Source: Galdieria partita
Taxonomy: Eukaryota; Rhodophyta; Bangiophyceae; Galdieriales; Galdieriaceae
Length of the DNA stretch: 64,000 nucleotides
Reading direction: 5' to 3'
NCBI GenBank assembly: GCA_025991245.1
Contig: BQMJ01000003.1
Span: 248,001 to 312,000, forward strand
The position numbers were made by a program, and so were the translations under genes. This document shows, piece after piece, positions 22,326 through 33,300 of the stretch (the first letter of the stretch is position 1; each line of letters starts with the position of its first letter). The notes beneath the pieces are model-generated. The model made no database searches. It was not told the DNA's origin and was given only the letters and a program-made list of their open reading frames with translations.

Positions 22326-23537
22326 TTAATGACTTCGAGCAACAATATAGTCTGCTAAAGCCTCTAAATAATAGGCACGTTTTCCATAAGGTTCAATAAG
22401 TGTCTTCGATTCTTGTACAAGTCTTTCAGCAAACCTTCGTGATTCTTCCAGTCCCATCAAACGAGGAAAAGTAGCTTTATCACTCCTTTCATCTTTGCCT
22501 ATTGACTTGCCCAATTCTTCAAAAGAGGAAGTAACGTCTAAGATATCGTCCGTTACCTGAAATGCTAAACCAATTCTTTCTGCATATTCTCCAATACGAC
22601 AGACATCTTCTTCATTTGCTCCTCCCAATAATGCACCCGTTACGACACAACACTTCAACAAAGCTCCTGTCTTATGTTTATGAATCCAAATGAGATCATC
22701 TATATTAACATCCTTTTTCCCTTCTGACAGAATATCAACAACTTGACCTCCAACAATTCCGGAATAACCAACTGAAGCTCCAACAAATGAGATAACCTTT
22801 AAAACTACTTCTGCTGATACTCCTTGGGTCTCATTGGCGATATATTCAAATGCCCTTGCTAACAAGGCGTCTCCTGCCAGAATTGCAATATCTTCACCAA
22901 AAACTTTATGATTAGTAAGCTTTCCTCGCCTATAATCGTCATTATCCATAGCTGGGAGGTCATCGTGTATCAGTGACATAGTATGAATCATTTCTAGTGC
23001 TACAGCAGTAGGAGTAGCTGCCAAAGCGTCCCCTCCAAAAAGTTCACAAGATGTAATACAAAGTATAGGTCGGATTCGTTTTCCTCCAGCCAAAAGAGAA
23101 TATCTCATGGCCTCGTGAATCAATCCAAGTCTTGAGTCCAATAAAGGAATCGAACGTTTTAGTTGTTCCTCTACATAATCCTTTTTAAGCTTCATATACT
23201 GCAACAGTTTATCTGAAACTGAAACTTCAGCCACCATACAAAGATGAAGTGGTGAGTGGTTGCACGATTCATCTACACTTCTTTGCGGATAGAGTGGTGA
23301 CCATCTGGTTACTGATAGTTCAGGTCGGCGACTGGATTTAGGCAAAAAACCGTTTCGTCTCTTCTTGACCAGCCTATTAGAACTAGTCAATAAAGCAGAT
23401 TCGATTGAACCACAACAGCAACAACGAGCTGATATACAAATCACAAATGCCATTGGATGCATATATTCGACAAACTGCAGAGCCCATATCAAAAGCCTTG
23501 CCAAACACTTCATAGTCTTTCCGCAATAAATAAACAT
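22326..23537 (-). CDS. Geranylgeranyl diphosphate synthase, plastid type
   Basis: A single-exon trans-prenyltransferase (about 400 aa) that condenses IPP with allylic diphosphates to give C20 GGPP for carotenoids, chlorophyll phytol and quinones. The first aspartate-rich motif is MSLIHDDLPAMDNDDYRRG. The insertion between the Asp pairs (DDxxxxD) is that of plant/cyanobacterial CrtE enzymes. The second motif is FQVTDDILDVTSS. GGKRIRPILC supplies the IPP-binding Arg/Lys. About 110 N-terminal residues precede the core, Cys/Ser/Arg-rich and without acidic residues at first, consistent with a bipartite plastid targeting peptide. The ATG at 23537 was taken. A second at 23513 is equally possible. 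CRTISO, also in carotenoid synthesis, lies elsewhere in this window. Confidence 0.93.
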   Translation of the reverse strand: MFIYCGKTMKCLARLLIWALQFVEYMHPMAFVICISARCCCCGSIESALLTSSNRLVKKRRNGFLPKSSRRPELSVTRWSPLYPQRSVDESCNHSPLHLCMVAEVSVSDKLLQYMKLKKDYVEEQLKRSIPLLDSRLGLIHEAMRYSLLAGGKRIRPILCITSCELFGGDALAATPTAVALEMIHTMSLIHDDLPAMDNDDYRRGKLTNHKVFGEDIAILAGDALLARAFEYIANETQGVSAEVVLKVISFVGASVGYSGIVGGQVVDILSEGKKDVNIDDLIWIHKHKTGALLKCCVVTGALLGGANEEDVCRIGEYAERIGLAFQVTDDILDVTSSFEELGKSIGKDERSDKATFPRLMGLEESRRFAERLVQESKTLIEPYGKRAYYLEALADYIVARSH

Positions 23538-23646
23538 AAGAATACAATTCACTCTTAAAATGCTTTATCATATTGCATCTAATAATATTATGTTCTTCTA
23601 ACGACCAGAACTGTTGTGTTTAAAACATACAAGTTGAAATCACAAA

Positions 23647-25061
23647 TCAAGAACTTCTATCTCTTTCCTGTTCACCTCTTTCGCCTTCTGCACTTCCTTC
23701 CTGCAGATACTCTTCCAAATTGCTTAAAATATAGTTTGCTGCAAGTTCTTCATTGCGGTCACAAGCCAACCACGCTTCCAGAATAGCTGCTCTTGAGACA
23801 CCCATAGGGCCTACAAGTGACTCTAAGCGTTCTATCTGTTCTCTTTCTTCCGGACTGACTTGAATATATGATACACCTTATACTTAAATGTTATATCTAT
23901 TGAGTACTAGATGTAAATAGACCTACCTGAATTTTCTTCGCCAGTATTTCCACCTTCACTTAGCCCGGAAATGCTATTCAACAGTTCTTGAACTTGCTCA
24001 TCACTTAGACCTTCAGAGTCTTCACTTGGCTCATTAAGAAGTCGAACAAATTCTTGTTGATTCTGGTGAATCAAATCTAAAAGTGAAGGATTGGCTTGAG
24101 CTAGTTCTTGAAGCATAGGTTGCAGGATTCTAGGATTCGCTTGGATAAGTCTTCTCATCACGTTGAACTGAGGAATTCTCGTCAGGAAATCAAGTGAACC
24201 AGTTGATCCAGTTGATTCAGTATTCTGTTGCTGTGGAGTTTGTGAACGATGTGGTTCGAACATATTAAAAGGCTGCGGTTCCATTGTTTGGCTTCCACTC
24301 GTTGAGATATCGGAAGAATTTGTAACGTTTTCTTGAGCTCTAGTTCGTTCCATATGTCCCATTTGTGACAAAGTACTTTCTGGAAGAGAAGCCTGTCCTA
24401 GTTCTCTTTCCAGATTTTCGGGAATACCGTTAAACAAATATTCAACTGCTCTATCCGGATTATGGAAAGCAGCTCTCAGTGCTCTCTTTACCTGTTGTTC
24501 CTCGAAACCCATCTCCATCAAATTCTTTACAGTTGTTTCATATTGTGAACCAATGACAAAATCACTCAAAGTCTCTGAATTTTGTTGAATGGAACTTGTT
24601 GCTTGAGCTTCATCTCGAGCTTTGCTGGTTACAGTTGTTGCTCCAGTAGTCGAGGATTCTCTGTCTTGTACCACTTCGGAAGGAATCATTTTCTGCTCTT
24701 GCGTTTCCGCTTCTTTTTCTTGTACAGCCGGTTTCGTTGATGAGGACTGCCCACTAGCTTTCTGGTAAGTCTTCTTTGGAGGCATTACAACCAGAAAACT
24801 GTCTTCTTTGATGTCCAAATCTTGAAGTTTTTCATTTTCATTGGACAAAACTTTTCCAGAAAAAATAAGCCTACAAGAAAGTGGATCTTGTTCAAAGCCC
24901 TGAACTGCAGCAACTTTTCTCTTCACCTCGGCAACCTAAGGTGACTCATGAACAAACATATGAGAAGAAAAAGCATTTCTCAAGTATTTACGTACTGTAT
25001 CATCTAGCGAAGTTTCCAAGTCAAACTCTTTTCCTTGCAACGTCTTGAAACGTAACTTCAT
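23647..25061 (-). CDS. RAD23: RAD23 ubiquitin-receptor / nucleotide excision repair protein
   Basis: Three exons (25061-24996, 24935-23927, 23876-23647). RAD23 shuttles ubiquitylated proteins to the proteasome and stabilises XPC/Rad4 in excision repair. Order of domains: N-terminal ubiquitin-like domain (MKLRFKTLQGKEFDLE to SFLVVMPPKK), a Ser/Thr/Gln linker, UBA1 (YETTVKNLMEMGFEEQQVKRAL with FHNPDRAVEYLFNGIP), the XPC-binding/STI1 domain (LDFLTRIPQFNVMRRLIQAN, NPSLLDLIHQNQQEFVRLLN), and in the last exon UBA2 (RLESLVGPMGVSRAAILEAWLACDRNEELAANYIL). UBA2 has VGPMGVSRAAILEAW where most RAD23 proteins have L-x-x-M-GF. The protein ends with an acidic/basic tail (EGERGEQERDRSS) after UBA2, slightly longer than usual. 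Confidence 0.94.
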
Positions 25062-25147
25062 AAGTCGATACAAAAGAAATCCAAACAGAATAACACCGAA
25101 ATCAGCCAATATTTTATTGTTATTCGTTGATGCTCTCTATTCTATCC

Positions 25148-25830
25148 CTACTTGTATTTTCGTTCAGAGACTGCGTTGTTGAAATATTGTTCCAAGAACA
25201 TTATGAACAGGTACGAGATAACAAACAAAGAAGTCAAGTAGTACAGGACCTTATTTGAAGTTGGAGAATAGCTCTTCAAAGGAAGAAAGTGACACTTACC
25301 GCCTTTGCCACACTTCCGATGTTAAAATCGTGAACTTTGAAAAATATCAGTTTGACAATATCTCCAAGAATCATAAAGGTCAAAAAGTACATCAAACTCT
25401 TACGGTCATAAAGACCTTTGTAAAGTGACAAGAACACGGTCCAATGAGCCCAATTATTGAATACAATAAATATTATAGAAACAACTTCTCTATAGAATAT
25501 TCTGTCCAAAATCCCCAAAGTGACCAATAAAGTACAAATACCGCACGTTAACAGCTCTATACGTCTCCAAAGTGGAAAGGTGACACTTTTCCACTTGGGA
25601 GCGAATAAGACTCCTTCGGGTACATGGTACGCACACAGGAATCCACACAATTTGAGTACCGTTTCTAACCAACCAAGAAAAGGCCATCTGTTAAGCCACC
25701 AACCTTTTGAGGAAAATAAGGAATACTTCTTTGCCTCAGGATAATATCCTATAAACTGAGATGGGCGATACATCTTCAACAATGTCAGCTTTCCTCCAAC
25801 AGCAACTAGAGGACATGATGATTTCTTCAT
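25148..25830 (-). CDS. Multi-pass membrane protein of unknown family
   Basis: Two exons joined across a short GT-AG intron whose donor follows GSVAKA. The second exon (VLYYLTSLFVISYLFIMFLEQY...) ends at 25148. About 210 aa. At least four hydrophobic segments are visible: WLETVLKLCGFLCAYHV, IELLTCGICTLLVTLGIL, VVSIIFIVFNNWAHWTVFLSLY, LMYFLTFMILGDIVKLIFF, plus the last-exon helix. The N-terminal third is aromatic and basic (PSQFIGYYPEAKKYSLFSSKGWW). The general shape recalls PEX11-like or small ER membrane proteins, but I cannot assign it. ATG 25830 was chosen, since the frame extends upstream only to a TTG. It is divergent from the coiled-coil gene, with 139 nt between start codons. Confidence 0.75.
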
Positions 25831-25969
25831 GAATAAATATTCTTTAGAAAGACAGAATGTCAACTTGAAACTACTACTTCAGATAGTGTGCCATGAAAAG
25901 AGATGATAGCAATGTTCGCTGACACATTCACTCTTTTTTTGGAGGGCGCCATCTCGTTTGAATTACTAT

Positions 25970-27267
25970 ATGGCGTCTCCTCTTTTAGTGACTTGTGTTT
26001 CAGACTATGAATGTATTTCCCATTCTCTTGCTCGTATCAAGCTGCTGTTGGAAAATCTAAATTCCGGAACTTTAGGTTTGTATTATTGAGTACGAACTCC
26101 TTTAAAGTTGCTAAATCATTTTCTTAGAGAAGCTTCCCGGCTTGGAGCAAAAGTCCCGTATTCTTAAGGAAGCTACCACTAAAAGATATGAACCACTTGC
26201 ATGGGACTATGTACATAGTTGCATTGATAAACTTTGTGAATTCTACTTGGAAAACCTGGAATACATAATTTCGGTATTCCAACAGGGGATAGTTCAAGAG
26301 CAGTATGCTGTCGATAGCTCTCTTTCAAAAGTGCAACAGAAGAAACAAAATATGAAACAAGCTGAAGAAGAAAAGAGACACGAAATCAACATGCAAGGTG
26401 CAAAAACTCTCGAAATATTACAAGAGCAAAAGGAATCACTTCAAAGCAATATAAAACTACTTGTATCCGAGATGGAAAGAATGGAAATGGAATTGAATAA
26501 TATCAAAGCATCACTGAACGATGAACAACATAATTATGATTGCGAAACTCTGATACATCATAGAAATAATCTTCAAGAACAACTTGATGTGAAACAAAGA
26601 GAATTGCAAGACCTCAAAGAACAAAGTCGCCTTCGTGAAATTCAGCTTCATGAATATTCTTCTGCATTGGATAGTCAACACTGTGGAACCAACTGGGAAG
26701 CAGAAAAGGAACTTGTGGCAAAGACCAACTCGCGTCTCAGTGAGCAAATCAACAAAATGCAAAATGTGATTTCAAAGCGATTTCCTTCGAAAGAAGGCGA
26801 GATTCGAAGTTTGGCATTGGCCGAACTCCAAAATGAAATGGTAAGACACCTTTTTTCTCAAAAATGTTTCAAGTTAAGTCTAGCATTTCAGGCTCTCAGT
26901 TCTCTGCAGCATTCCATTCTAGAAAACGCAACAAACCAACAATTCTCTGAATGCAAAAAACTGCTGCATGCTCTGGGAACATTGATAAGAAATGGTTCTG
27001 CAAATACGAGGACTGCCACAGCTATCATCAAGATATTGGACATTTTCTTCCAAGACAATGAAATTGCGGAAAAACAAACTGTCACTTGTGAAAGACTAGA
27101 AGCCAACCTTGAAACAGAAGAAGCAAAGGAAGCATTGTCCGAAATGATTCGTCTAGGTAAAAATATACTGATAAAGATTTCTTTATCTCAACTCCATTGT
27201 TGTATGCGTAGGATTATTAGAAGAGCATGAAACTGGATTGTTTGCACTAGCCTCAGGTCCTACTTGA
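25970..27267 (+). CDS. Coiled-coil protein of unknown function
   Basis: ATG at 25970 opens a first exon ending NLNSGTL. After a short intron the second exon continues EKLPGLEQKSRIL and runs about 690 nt of mostly heptad-repeat coiled coil (QQKKQNMKQAEEEKRHEIN, ESLQSNIKLLVSEMERM, LQEQLDVKQRELQDLKEQ). A 51-nt GT-AG intron (after LAELQNEM, near 26839-26890) contains no stop and is a multiple of three, so it can be retained without breaking frame. The last intron leads to a short exon ending GLLEEHETGLFALASGPT. The result is about 390 aa. A cytoskeletal, spindle or vesicle-tether role is typical of such proteins, but nothing in the sequence singles one out. Confidence 0.75.
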
Positions 27268-27351
27268 CCACGGTAGAACCTAGCATGAAATTTGATCCTA
27301 ATAAACTTTTGTATCTATAATAAACAGTTCATAAAGTTCTCATATTCGATT

Positions 27352-28210
27352 TTAACTGTGATCTTCACTTCCTCCAGTGCTGTTTTGTTGTCCTGTAGAA
27401 GATTGCGGAGGTGACTGCGCTAAATTGTTTGTGTTATTCTAAGAAAGGTGATAAAGTCAACTACAACTTTAAGTAATGAGAGAAGACAACAATCTTACCA
27501 CTGCAGGAGGTTGCTGAGTTGGTGGAAACTTGAGTCAATACAGTTAACCAATATATTCTTACTTTTCAACTACTTACCGAGCTTGGTGGGGCCATACCAA
27601 AACCTGGAGGTGGAGGTCCACGTGGAAAACCTGGAGGAGGTACACCGGGTGGAGGTGGCATAGGAGCCGCTCTTCCATACGTTGAAGGAACTGCTCGACT
27701 TTGAGGAGGTGGAGGTCCACCAATACCTCTTACTGGACCTGTCAATCCAGTAGGTACTGCTGCCGGTGGTGGAGCTAACAAATATTAGATAACCAAAGCC
27801 TTAAATGCTTACTAACAAACTCACCTATAGGCATTGCTCTTCCAGCTGGAAAACCTCTTCCTGTTGGCGCTGGACCGCGTTGTGCCGGCTTCCTTGTGGT
27901 TTGTTCCGGTGGTGGACTTTCAACGGTCATGGAAATCACACTTTCACCACGAAGAAGAACCAAACCTAAAGCACGTTTCTCTTCTTTATCCTATTCCATC
28001 CTTACGGTTAATAACTGAGTAACAACTATTTCTGTACCACGCTCTCACCTGCTTTTTCAACTTTCGAAACTCCTCACAGTCGTTGAGGACTAGATTCAAG
28101 TGCTTATCAAAGGCAAGAAGCTGTCCCACAATAACTCTTTGATCATCTAGAGAAACACGCAGCCGATAGTTTACATATTGAAGTAGTTTACTATTCCTAG
28201 GAACTGCCAT
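27352..28210 (-). CDS. SNRPB: Spliceosomal core protein SmB/B'
   Basis: Multi-exon gene from ATG 28210. The first exon carries the Sm1 motif ([46 protein letters not shown]). After an intron, Sm2 follows ([23 protein letters not shown]). These form the Sm fold that builds the heptameric ring on U1, U2, U4 and U5 snRNA. The rest is a long Pro/Gly/Arg tail ([43 protein letters not shown]) typical of SmB/B' and SmN, which binds WW and GYF proteins. Two tiny exons finish it ([10 protein letters not shown] and NNTNNLAQ... ending SEDHS). SmD and LSm proteins are excluded by the order [13 protein letters not shown] plus proline tail. Confidence 0.94.
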
Positions 28211-28416
28211 CTTTTAACGACACTTGCAACGACTATTGTTGCATCTGCGCCAACGCAATAATTCTAAAGTTGAAATTACAGTTATTACTTGAAAAGTTGT
28301 ATTGTGTTAGCTCTAGTGAATCTTCAAGATTTTATTGTTATCATTTTCAGTCAATATCTCAATAAGATGTCCTATCACACATTGTTTGTTCCTGAGATTG
28401 GATACGAGAAGAAAGG

Positions 28417-29091
28417 ATGCTCGCCTTTTCTCATGGACTGATCAAGTTTCATAGAAGCTCTTTTGGAACTTTTTGCAAACAGTGCTATTTAACAAGGGCA
28501 AAAGTTGGATTGGTTCCATGCCTTCAACAAAAACGAATAGGCAAAGTCTTTGGAAATTCTACTTATTTCCTTTGTTCTTTTTCAGAAACATCGTTTGATG
28601 AAATTGATGAGACTATTAAAGAAGCTCAAGGAAGCGAACTTTCGCGAGTCGATTCCGAGTTATTAAAGCATTCCTTGACGGGAAATATTTTAGGAGTCCA
28701 ACAAGCACTTGCAGCAGGTGCCAAGCCTGGAGTCAAGGATAAGGAAGGACGAACTGCGTTACACTTGGCTTCAGCAATAGGTGTTCCTTCCATATGTGAA
28801 ATATTACTAAAAGCTGCTGGAGAGCTTGCAGAGGATTGTTTAAATAGTAAGGATCATCTAGGTCTAACGCCGTTACATATGGCGGCTGGGTATTGTAGGA
28901 TAAGCACGGTTGAATGTCTCCTGTCATGGAAGCCTGACGTGAATATAAGAAACCAGGATGGCTATCGACCTGTCGATTTAGTTGCGAAGTTATTAGAAAG
29001 AGAACCTAAAAGAACTTTCTTTTTTGTTACTAATGAGAGGTATTCTACTTTACAAGAAATATACAACATGCTGAAGCCATTCAGTCAATAA
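28417..29091 (+). CDS. Ankyrin-repeat protein with N-terminal organelle-targeting sequence
   Basis: A single-exon 224-aa protein. The first 60 or so residues (MLAFSHGLIKFHRSSFGTFCKQ...) lack acids and are rich in Arg, Lys, Ser and Phe, like a plastid or mitochondrial transit peptide. After a helix (FDEIDETIKEAQGSELSRVD) come three to four ankyrin repeats: LLKHSLTGNILGVQQALAAGAKPGVKD, EGRTALHLASAIGVPSICEILLKAAG, LGLTPLHMAAGYCRISTVECLLSWKPDVNIRN, DGYRPVDLVAKLL. Ankyrin repeats bind proteins. In plastids of green plants such proteins include the antenna-import factors LTD and cpSRP43. Whether this is a relative of either is not shown, and it lacks a visible chromodomain. Function is unassigned. 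Confidence 0.85.
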   Translation: MLAFSHGLIKFHRSSFGTFCKQCYLTRAKVGLVPCLQQKRIGKVFGNSTYFLCSFSETSFDEIDETIKEAQGSELSRVDSELLKHSLTGNILGVQQALAAGAKPGVKDKEGRTALHLASAIGVPSICEILLKAAGELAEDCLNSKDHLGLTPLHMAAGYCRISTVECLLSWKPDVNIRNQDGYRPVDLVAKLLEREPKRTFFFVTNERYSTLQEIYNMLKPFSQ

Positions 29092-29409
29092 CATTTACAA
29101 TTTGTTGATCGAACTAAAGATAACGGGAATTGGCAGTATAGCATTCTACTAGTCAGATAAAAGTGGATATTCACAATATTCGAAATTTTTCCGTCCTAAA
29201 GGATAGAGGGAATCAAATATTAAGTAATAGTTCAAAATTTGTACACTTGATTTTCTCGATTGCTTGCTATTCTCCACAAAGTTTGAGACAGCGATTGGAA
29301 AACAAATCATTTGAAAATTTTGAAATTGGCTCGAATCGGTTTGCCAAGTCCCGCGGATTGTTATTGTAGTTTTTCTTTTGAAAGGGATTGTTGATTGGCT
29401 ACTTTTTGA
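29092..29409. other. Intergenic spacer, nothing recognised
   Basis: This 318-nt stretch lies between the ankyrin and LIM genes, both plus-strand. The only ORF starts at a GTG and has no recognisable content. No RNA gene or repeat was seen. It presumably holds the 3' end of one gene and the promoter of the next. Confidence 0.5.
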
Positions 29410-30355
29410 ATGGAGTGGAAAGTTCCTGCCTCTTATTGTGTTCAGTGCGGTGACCTGAAGAGGCTTTGTCGTTGCAATATCAAAGCAGCTATAGAGGAGG
29501 AGGTCAAAGAGTCAGGTTTTGTGCAAACACCACAGGAAGAGAATGGAGGAGAAGTGGACAAAGTGGAGAGCTCATTAAAGGTTTCAGACAAGGTATGCAT
29601 CCTTTATTCGCTTGCAATGAGAATATGAAAGTCAAGAAATCACATATTCAGTTCGATAAAGTGAAGCAAGTCCCGGAGCAGTATCGATCCAAGACTCGTG
29701 AAATACTCAAGGAACTCGAAAATTCTAGTGTTGTTCCTCCTTCGTCCAACTCTGGTTTATTAACTGAGGAGCCTAAGATATCAGAAAATATGTCCCATAG
29801 CGTGTACGAGACTTTTGGTGTACGACTTGGTTCGAAAAAGAAAAGTGGTACCGTTGAAAAAATGGCACAAGCGTTAAAGAGAGACACTTCTTCAAGTGAC
29901 GGAAAGTGTATCGAGGAAAATGAAAGTCATTTGGTTTCGAGCTTTGAAGAAAGTGAACCAAATAAGCAGGAAGCATGGCATGTATCGGATGCCATAGCCT
30001 CTAAACTTGTCCTATTTAATGCTTCGAACCAACAAGAGTCAAACGTACCCAAGAAAATATCTTCCAGTTCCTTGAAAGGGACCACTTGTATCGTGTGTCG
30101 ACGCTCTGTTCATCCCATAGAGAAGGTATGAAGTTTCTTATGTTATGTATGTGACAATGGGATTCATTGGTTAATGATTAGTATCTTGGTCCAAAAGGAG
30201 AACTATATCATACTAATTGTCTGAGGTGTTCTGTGTGTAACTGTTTATTGGATTCCAGTTGTTTGAACATTTATGAGAATAGTTTTCTTTGTAACAAATG
30301 TTTTGTCAAGAAGCCACGTTCCATAACCAACAAGTCACATTCCGATGTAATATAA
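29410..30355 (+). CDS. LIM-domain protein
   Basis: Three exons give about 280 aa. A small N-terminal Cys cluster (YCVQCGDLKRLCRCN) is followed by a long low-complexity, Ser/Glu/Lys-rich middle joined across a 44-nt intron (VSDK to KSHIQFDKV). A single LIM zinc-finger domain is split by an intron at the C terminus: CIVCRRSVHPIEK then YLGPKGELYHTNCLRCSVCNCLLDSS and FLCNKCFVKK. The CxxC...HxxC, CxxC...CxxC ligand pattern is complete. LIM domains mediate protein-protein contacts, often with actin or in the nucleus. The partner is unknown. The stop at 30355 lies only 40 nt before the start of the ABC transporter gene. Confidence 0.85.
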
Positions 30356-30395
30356 ACGATGCGTACATTTCATTTAGTCAATTGTTTTCCACGCC

Positions 30396-33300
30396 ATGTG
30401 GACTACTTTTCTGGATAGAAACCCTGTTGGGAAGTTATTTGACAGAATATTTGTAATAGTTTCCAAAAACTTTAAACTCTCGGTTAGTATGTCTTCTAGA
30501 GTCTAGAGTTTGTTTTTCTGAGTTACATAGTTCCGAAATCTCATTGCCGTGGCCTTACAAATCTTGGTCCCTTTGTTATTTACTTTTTTTATTTTTGCAG
30601 CAAAGCTTAGTTATACACATAACAGTATATTCAAAATATATGTTTCTCCAGGTTGTTAAGAAACTCAACAAGTTGGTTTTCTGCTACTAAATGGCTGTTT
30701 TAAGATTCGGACCCCAAGAGCCACTCTATGCAGAACATTCCACGTTGTATTCCTTTTCGAACTTCGCATTGCTATACGATGGCCTACGTCCCTTCTATTG
30801 GAATAGGAAGTAACAGTTCCTCGGGTCAGACCAAAACTTTGAATGTGTCCTATTGGATTGAACAGCTGGCAATCGAGAACAACATCCCCATGTCAGAAAT
30901 AATTAGTTTTTCCAGTTCTTCAGAATTGAACGAATTCTTATACGAAAATGAGAATACGACTCAAGCAGCTTTTGTGTTTGAACAGGAGAATTTGGATGAC
31001 ATTGCATCCGGAAATATTTCGTTTATCGTTCAATATAATCAAACGAAACAATGTGATTTTCCTTCTTCTTCGTTTTGTTACTACCAAGAAGAATATTTGA
31101 TACCTAACATGATACGTGCTATGAATGAATATTTGATGAGAAACCTTACTGGGAAGGACGTGCAACTAAACTTTTCGAGATCTATTTTCCCTCATCCTGC
31201 CATTTCTGGAGAAGTAAGTGTGATGTTTCATTTGTATTCTCAGTTAGCTGATCCTGTGCGTTTAGTTAAATGCATTTCGTGAATACGGACCTTTCCTGGT
31301 AGCTATTCTTCCGTTGTAGAGACTGGATTGATTTCTAACTCAGTGGATAGTTATTTGGGGTCTACGTGTTAAACTTTGTATTTTTCTTGGGTGAACTAGT
31401 CAACGAAAAGGTGAGAGGACATTACAGGATATGAAATATGGTGACCGAGTTGACGTCTTTGTGTAGGAGTTGAAACTTCGCGAGTCAATGAAGATGGCAG
31501 GTTTAGGTCAAGCAATGTATATGTCCACTTGGTTTGTAACTTTTTTTGTTTCAATGCTTTTGACAAGTTTTCTGTTAATTGCGTTTGGTGCAGCTTTTCA
31601 ATTTGAGTTTTACTTATCCACGGCTTTTGGCAATTACTTTTTGACATTTTGGATTTTCTCAATGGCGTTGATATGTTGGGCGTTTCTATTTTCTACTTTT
31701 ACACCCAAGAGCTCTCAAGTGAACTATGTTGGCTTTGTATTTTTCATTGTTGGTTATCTGATTGCATCTTCATCGCCATATGTTTATGGAACCGACTCAA
31801 GTGGAAAACCTTATCTGAAATCTGACTTATTCTTTTTGCGCTATTTGTTTGCTTTAATTCCCAGCACTATGTTTTACAAAGGCGTATATGACATGGCAAC
31901 ATATGCAATTAGTGGACATGGTCTGACATGGTCTGAAAGATCTTCATATACGAAGACGTTTCCACTAACAACTTGTTGGGTTTGGATGATTTGGACGTCT
32001 ATTGTAGTTATGGTTTTGGCAGTTTATTTAGACAATGTTCTTCCAAATGAGTTTGGCTCTCGTCTACCTTGGTACTATCCATTTTCTAAATACTATTGGT
32101 TTGGTGGTAAAATAGCTGCGAAACGTAGACATCGTCAATTACAGTCGAATGTACAGTTGAATTCTTTCCTTTCACAAACTGAACAAAGTTCTATGGAAAA
32201 TCTAGCCGAGCCATCAAAGGAACATATTCAAAGAGAAAAATCTTCACTAGTACCAGAAATAACAGTAGAAGAATCTGAGTCACAGCAACATATCCATGAT
32301 TTGGTGGCAGAAGGTGATAGACAAAGCTCAGAGCGAAATTTATCTCGTCTTCTAACCGGAGACGGCGAAGATGAGGATGTCACTTTGGAAGAACGTTTAA
32401 TAAAGCATGGAAGGATACGTAACACTGCTGTCGTTGTTATCAATCAATTGTACAAAGAGTTCCGAACAGGATTTCGTAAGAAATTTGTAGCTGTGAATGG
32501 TTTGAGTTTGGCTATTGATGAAGGACATCTTTTCTGTCTGTTGGGACACAACGGAGCAGGTAAATGTCTTCATTGTTGTTATATTTTTGAGATACAATTG
32601 TCTATTAGGCAAATCAACCACTTTTAATATACTCACTGGAGTATTGAAAGCTACTTCAGGAGATGCACTTATATATTCGCATTCAGTAGCTCATGAACAA
32701 TCCGAAATCCGACGTATTATGGGAGTATGTCCACAGGTATGAAATAAATGTTGCTCTATATGAAGTGGAAAATTGAAACGTTTTTATTTCGAAGCATGAC
32801 ATATTGTGGAAGAGACTGACGGGTGCAGAGCACGTGAATCTCTTTGCTACTTTAAAAGATATTCCTCGTTCGAAGCGTAAGACAGAAGTGGACTATCGTT
32901 TGAATCAAGTTGGACTGATCGAAGTTCGAAACAAATTTGCATCACAATATTCGGGTGGAATGCAAAGACGTCTATCAGTAGCCATTGCTTTGACGGGTGA
33001 TCCTAAGATTGTTTTTCTAGATGAACCGACAACAGGAATGGATCCTGTTAGTCGTAGGCATGCATGGGAGATGATTGAAGCGGCAAAAGCAGGTCGTGTT
33101 ATTGTATTAACTACACATTCTATGGGTACATGAAACTTTTTTCTATCTTTTGTGATGATTCCCTATTGACACAAGTCTTATAGAGGAGGCTGATGTATTG
33201 GGAGACCGGATCGGTATTATGTCCAAAGGTAGATTGAGGTGTCTTGGTACACCACTTCATCTCAAGAACAAGTTTGGTACTGGATATCGGCTGATTATTT

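Noticed and set aside
29163-29369. 68-codon plus ORF between the ankyrin and LIM genes
   Set aside because: It starts at GTG, has no recognisable motif or splice partner, and its composition is unremarkable.
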